A stretch of DNA of 13,821 nucleotides from Dysgonamonadaceae bacterium (GTDB taxonomy: Bacteria; Bacteroidota; Bacteroidia; Bacteroidales; Azobacteroidaceae): NCBI GenBank assembly GCA_031258895.1, contig JAIRMF010000013.1:1-13821 (forward strand), in the 5' to 3' direction. The stretch's first letter is position 1. Each line of letters begins with the position of its first letter. Below are positions 12,952 through 13,821 of this stretch, one piece after another. The position numbers were made by a program, and so were the translations under genes. A model generated the notes under the pieces. That model was not told where the DNA came from and did not search any database. It saw nothing but the letters and a program-made list of their open reading frames with translations.

Positions 12952-13821
12952 ATGTTCAAGAAAGTGCTTGCGGTGTTTGTGTTGTTGTTGCAAGTTTTTG
13001 CCTGTCAGAAGGGGAGTTTGGACATTTGGGTTGTGTGTGATACCAGCTTAAAGACGGGCTGTACTCGTATCAAGTGGGAGATTTTCCCTGAGGTTGACGG
13101 TACGGTGAAGATCTATGAGTCGTTACGGCCTGACGTGTTCAGCTCTTACTCGCCTATACGTGAGGTTGACATTAGGGGTGGGTATCAGGATCTGTTTTCG
13201 CTTCGTTCGCTGGGGCGGACATATTACAAACTTGTCTTCAACAACGAGTATTCGATAATAACTGCAGACAGGGTTATCTCGCTTGAGGGCCCGTTTAATT
13301 TCCGCGACTTGGGTGGTTATTATAACGAGAGCAACAGACAGGTTCGCTGGGGCAAGCTTTACCGTTCTTCGTCGTTGTCGATGCTTACGAGACATGACGT
13401 GAAGATTTTGAACGGCCTTGGCGTCAAGACTATCATTGACCTGCGGACGGAGGCTGAGCGGTATAATTATCCATATCGTTACAGTGCGAATCGTGTGTTC
13501 AACCTTCCTTTTCTTGGTAATCCTAACGGCCCGCGTTTCTGGTTTGACAAGATACTTTCCGGCAAGATAAGGAAGGAGGATGTGGTATCATACCTGATCG
13601 TGGTTAATACGTTCTGTATTGAGAACAATTCGGAGTGTTTCAAGCAGCTGTTCGACATCTTGACGGACGAGAGCAACTATCCTATTGTGTTGAACTGCAT
13701 GCATGGCAACGATCGTACGGGTATTGCTTCGGCGTTGATTCTCTTTGCGCTTGGTATAGACTGGAATCAGACGCTTGACGACTGGCTGTTGTCTGACAAG
13801 CTGATGAACTACTATTCTATC
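12952..13821 (+). CDS. Lipoprotein tyrosine phosphatase (Y_phosphatase3-like), 3' end missing
   Basis: 290 codons are open to the right edge. The start MFKKVLAVFVLLLQVFACQK is a lipoprotein signal with probable lipidated Cys18. After a beta-rich domain of about 100 residues comes the phosphatase fold: GPFNFRDLGGYY, LYRSSSLSMLTRHDVKIL, LGVKTIIDLRTEAE, and the P-loop NCMHGNDRTGIASAL with C249 and R255 in CX5R spacing. The family (PF13350-like, including LipA of Listeria and PtpB of mycobacteria) dephosphorylates phosphotyrosine and sometimes phosphoinositides or other phospho-groups. An envelope location is inferred from the lipobox. The residue before the catalytic cysteine is Asn instead of the His usual in HCxxGxDRTG. 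An upstream in-frame ATG at 12937 lies at or before the likely transcription start and is rejected. The coding strand is G+T-rich (63% in 13141-13200). Confidence 0.85.
   Translation, partial: MFKKVLAVFVLLLQVFACQKGSLDIWVVCDTSLKTGCTRIKWEIFPEVDGTVKIYESLRPDVFSSYSPIREVDIRGGYQDLFSLRSLGRTYYKLVFNNEYSIITADRVISLEGPFNFRDLGGYYNESNRQVRWGKLYRSSSLSMLTRHDVKILNGLGVKTIIDLRTEAERYNYPYRYSANRVFNLPFLGNPNGPRFWFDKILSGKIRKEDVVSYLIVVNTFCIENNSECFKQLFDILTDESNYPIVLNCMHGNDRTGIASALILFALGIDWNQTLDDWLLSDKLMNYYSI

Overview
Organism. The window reads as chromosomal DNA of a Bacteroidota bacterium, most likely an uncultured member of Bacteroidales. Three things support this: a PorP/SprF-PorK/GldK pair of the type IX secretion and gliding machinery, a GIN-domain (DUF2807) protein with a symporter-associated 38-residue peptide, and several promoters of the Bacteroidota type (TTTG, about 19-20 bases, TAnnTTTG). 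No rRNA, tRNA, CRISPR array, transposase, integrase or phage gene is visible.

Layout. 1-149: 5' part of a minus-strand gene cut by the window edge. 150-628: non-coding, with a 21-bp tandem array, GC-rich hairpins, a (TG)9 tract and a leftward promoter. 629-4220, plus strand: porP, porK and a membrane acyltransferase, closely spaced. 4260-5834, plus: nadB (L-aspartate oxidase) with a terminator just downstream. 5835-6844: about 1 kb without a convincing gene, almost all built on a 21-bp period (84-, 21- and 42-bp repeat blocks). 6845-8248, minus: queA. 8424-10381, plus: GIN-domain protein and kbl. 10428-12088, plus: a 38-aa symporter accessory peptide overlapping a sodium:solute symporter. 12067-12738, minus: lipB, convergent with and overlapping the symporter. 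12952-13821, plus: a lipoprotein tyrosine phosphatase cut by the right edge.

How the genes relate. PorP and PorK are parts of one envelope machine, but porL, porM and porN, which normally follow, are absent here. The other genes are housekeeping functions (NAD, queuosine, glycine/threonine and lipoate metabolism, solute uptake) with no shared pathway.

Most unusual. (1) Two intergenic arrays of 21-bp units about 6 kb apart share the core CCCGARGCGCA. Each is followed on its right by a copy of a second conserved element: a TG-rich tract plus a 32-bp segment identical at 26 positions. (2) The plus strand swings between A+C-rich and G+T-rich over a few kilobases irrespective of gene direction. 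It changes inside porK and across the symporter, and falls back to A+C-rich at the second array. I know of no named system matching this combination. A link between arrays and strand asymmetry is a hypothesis. All counts were made by hand.
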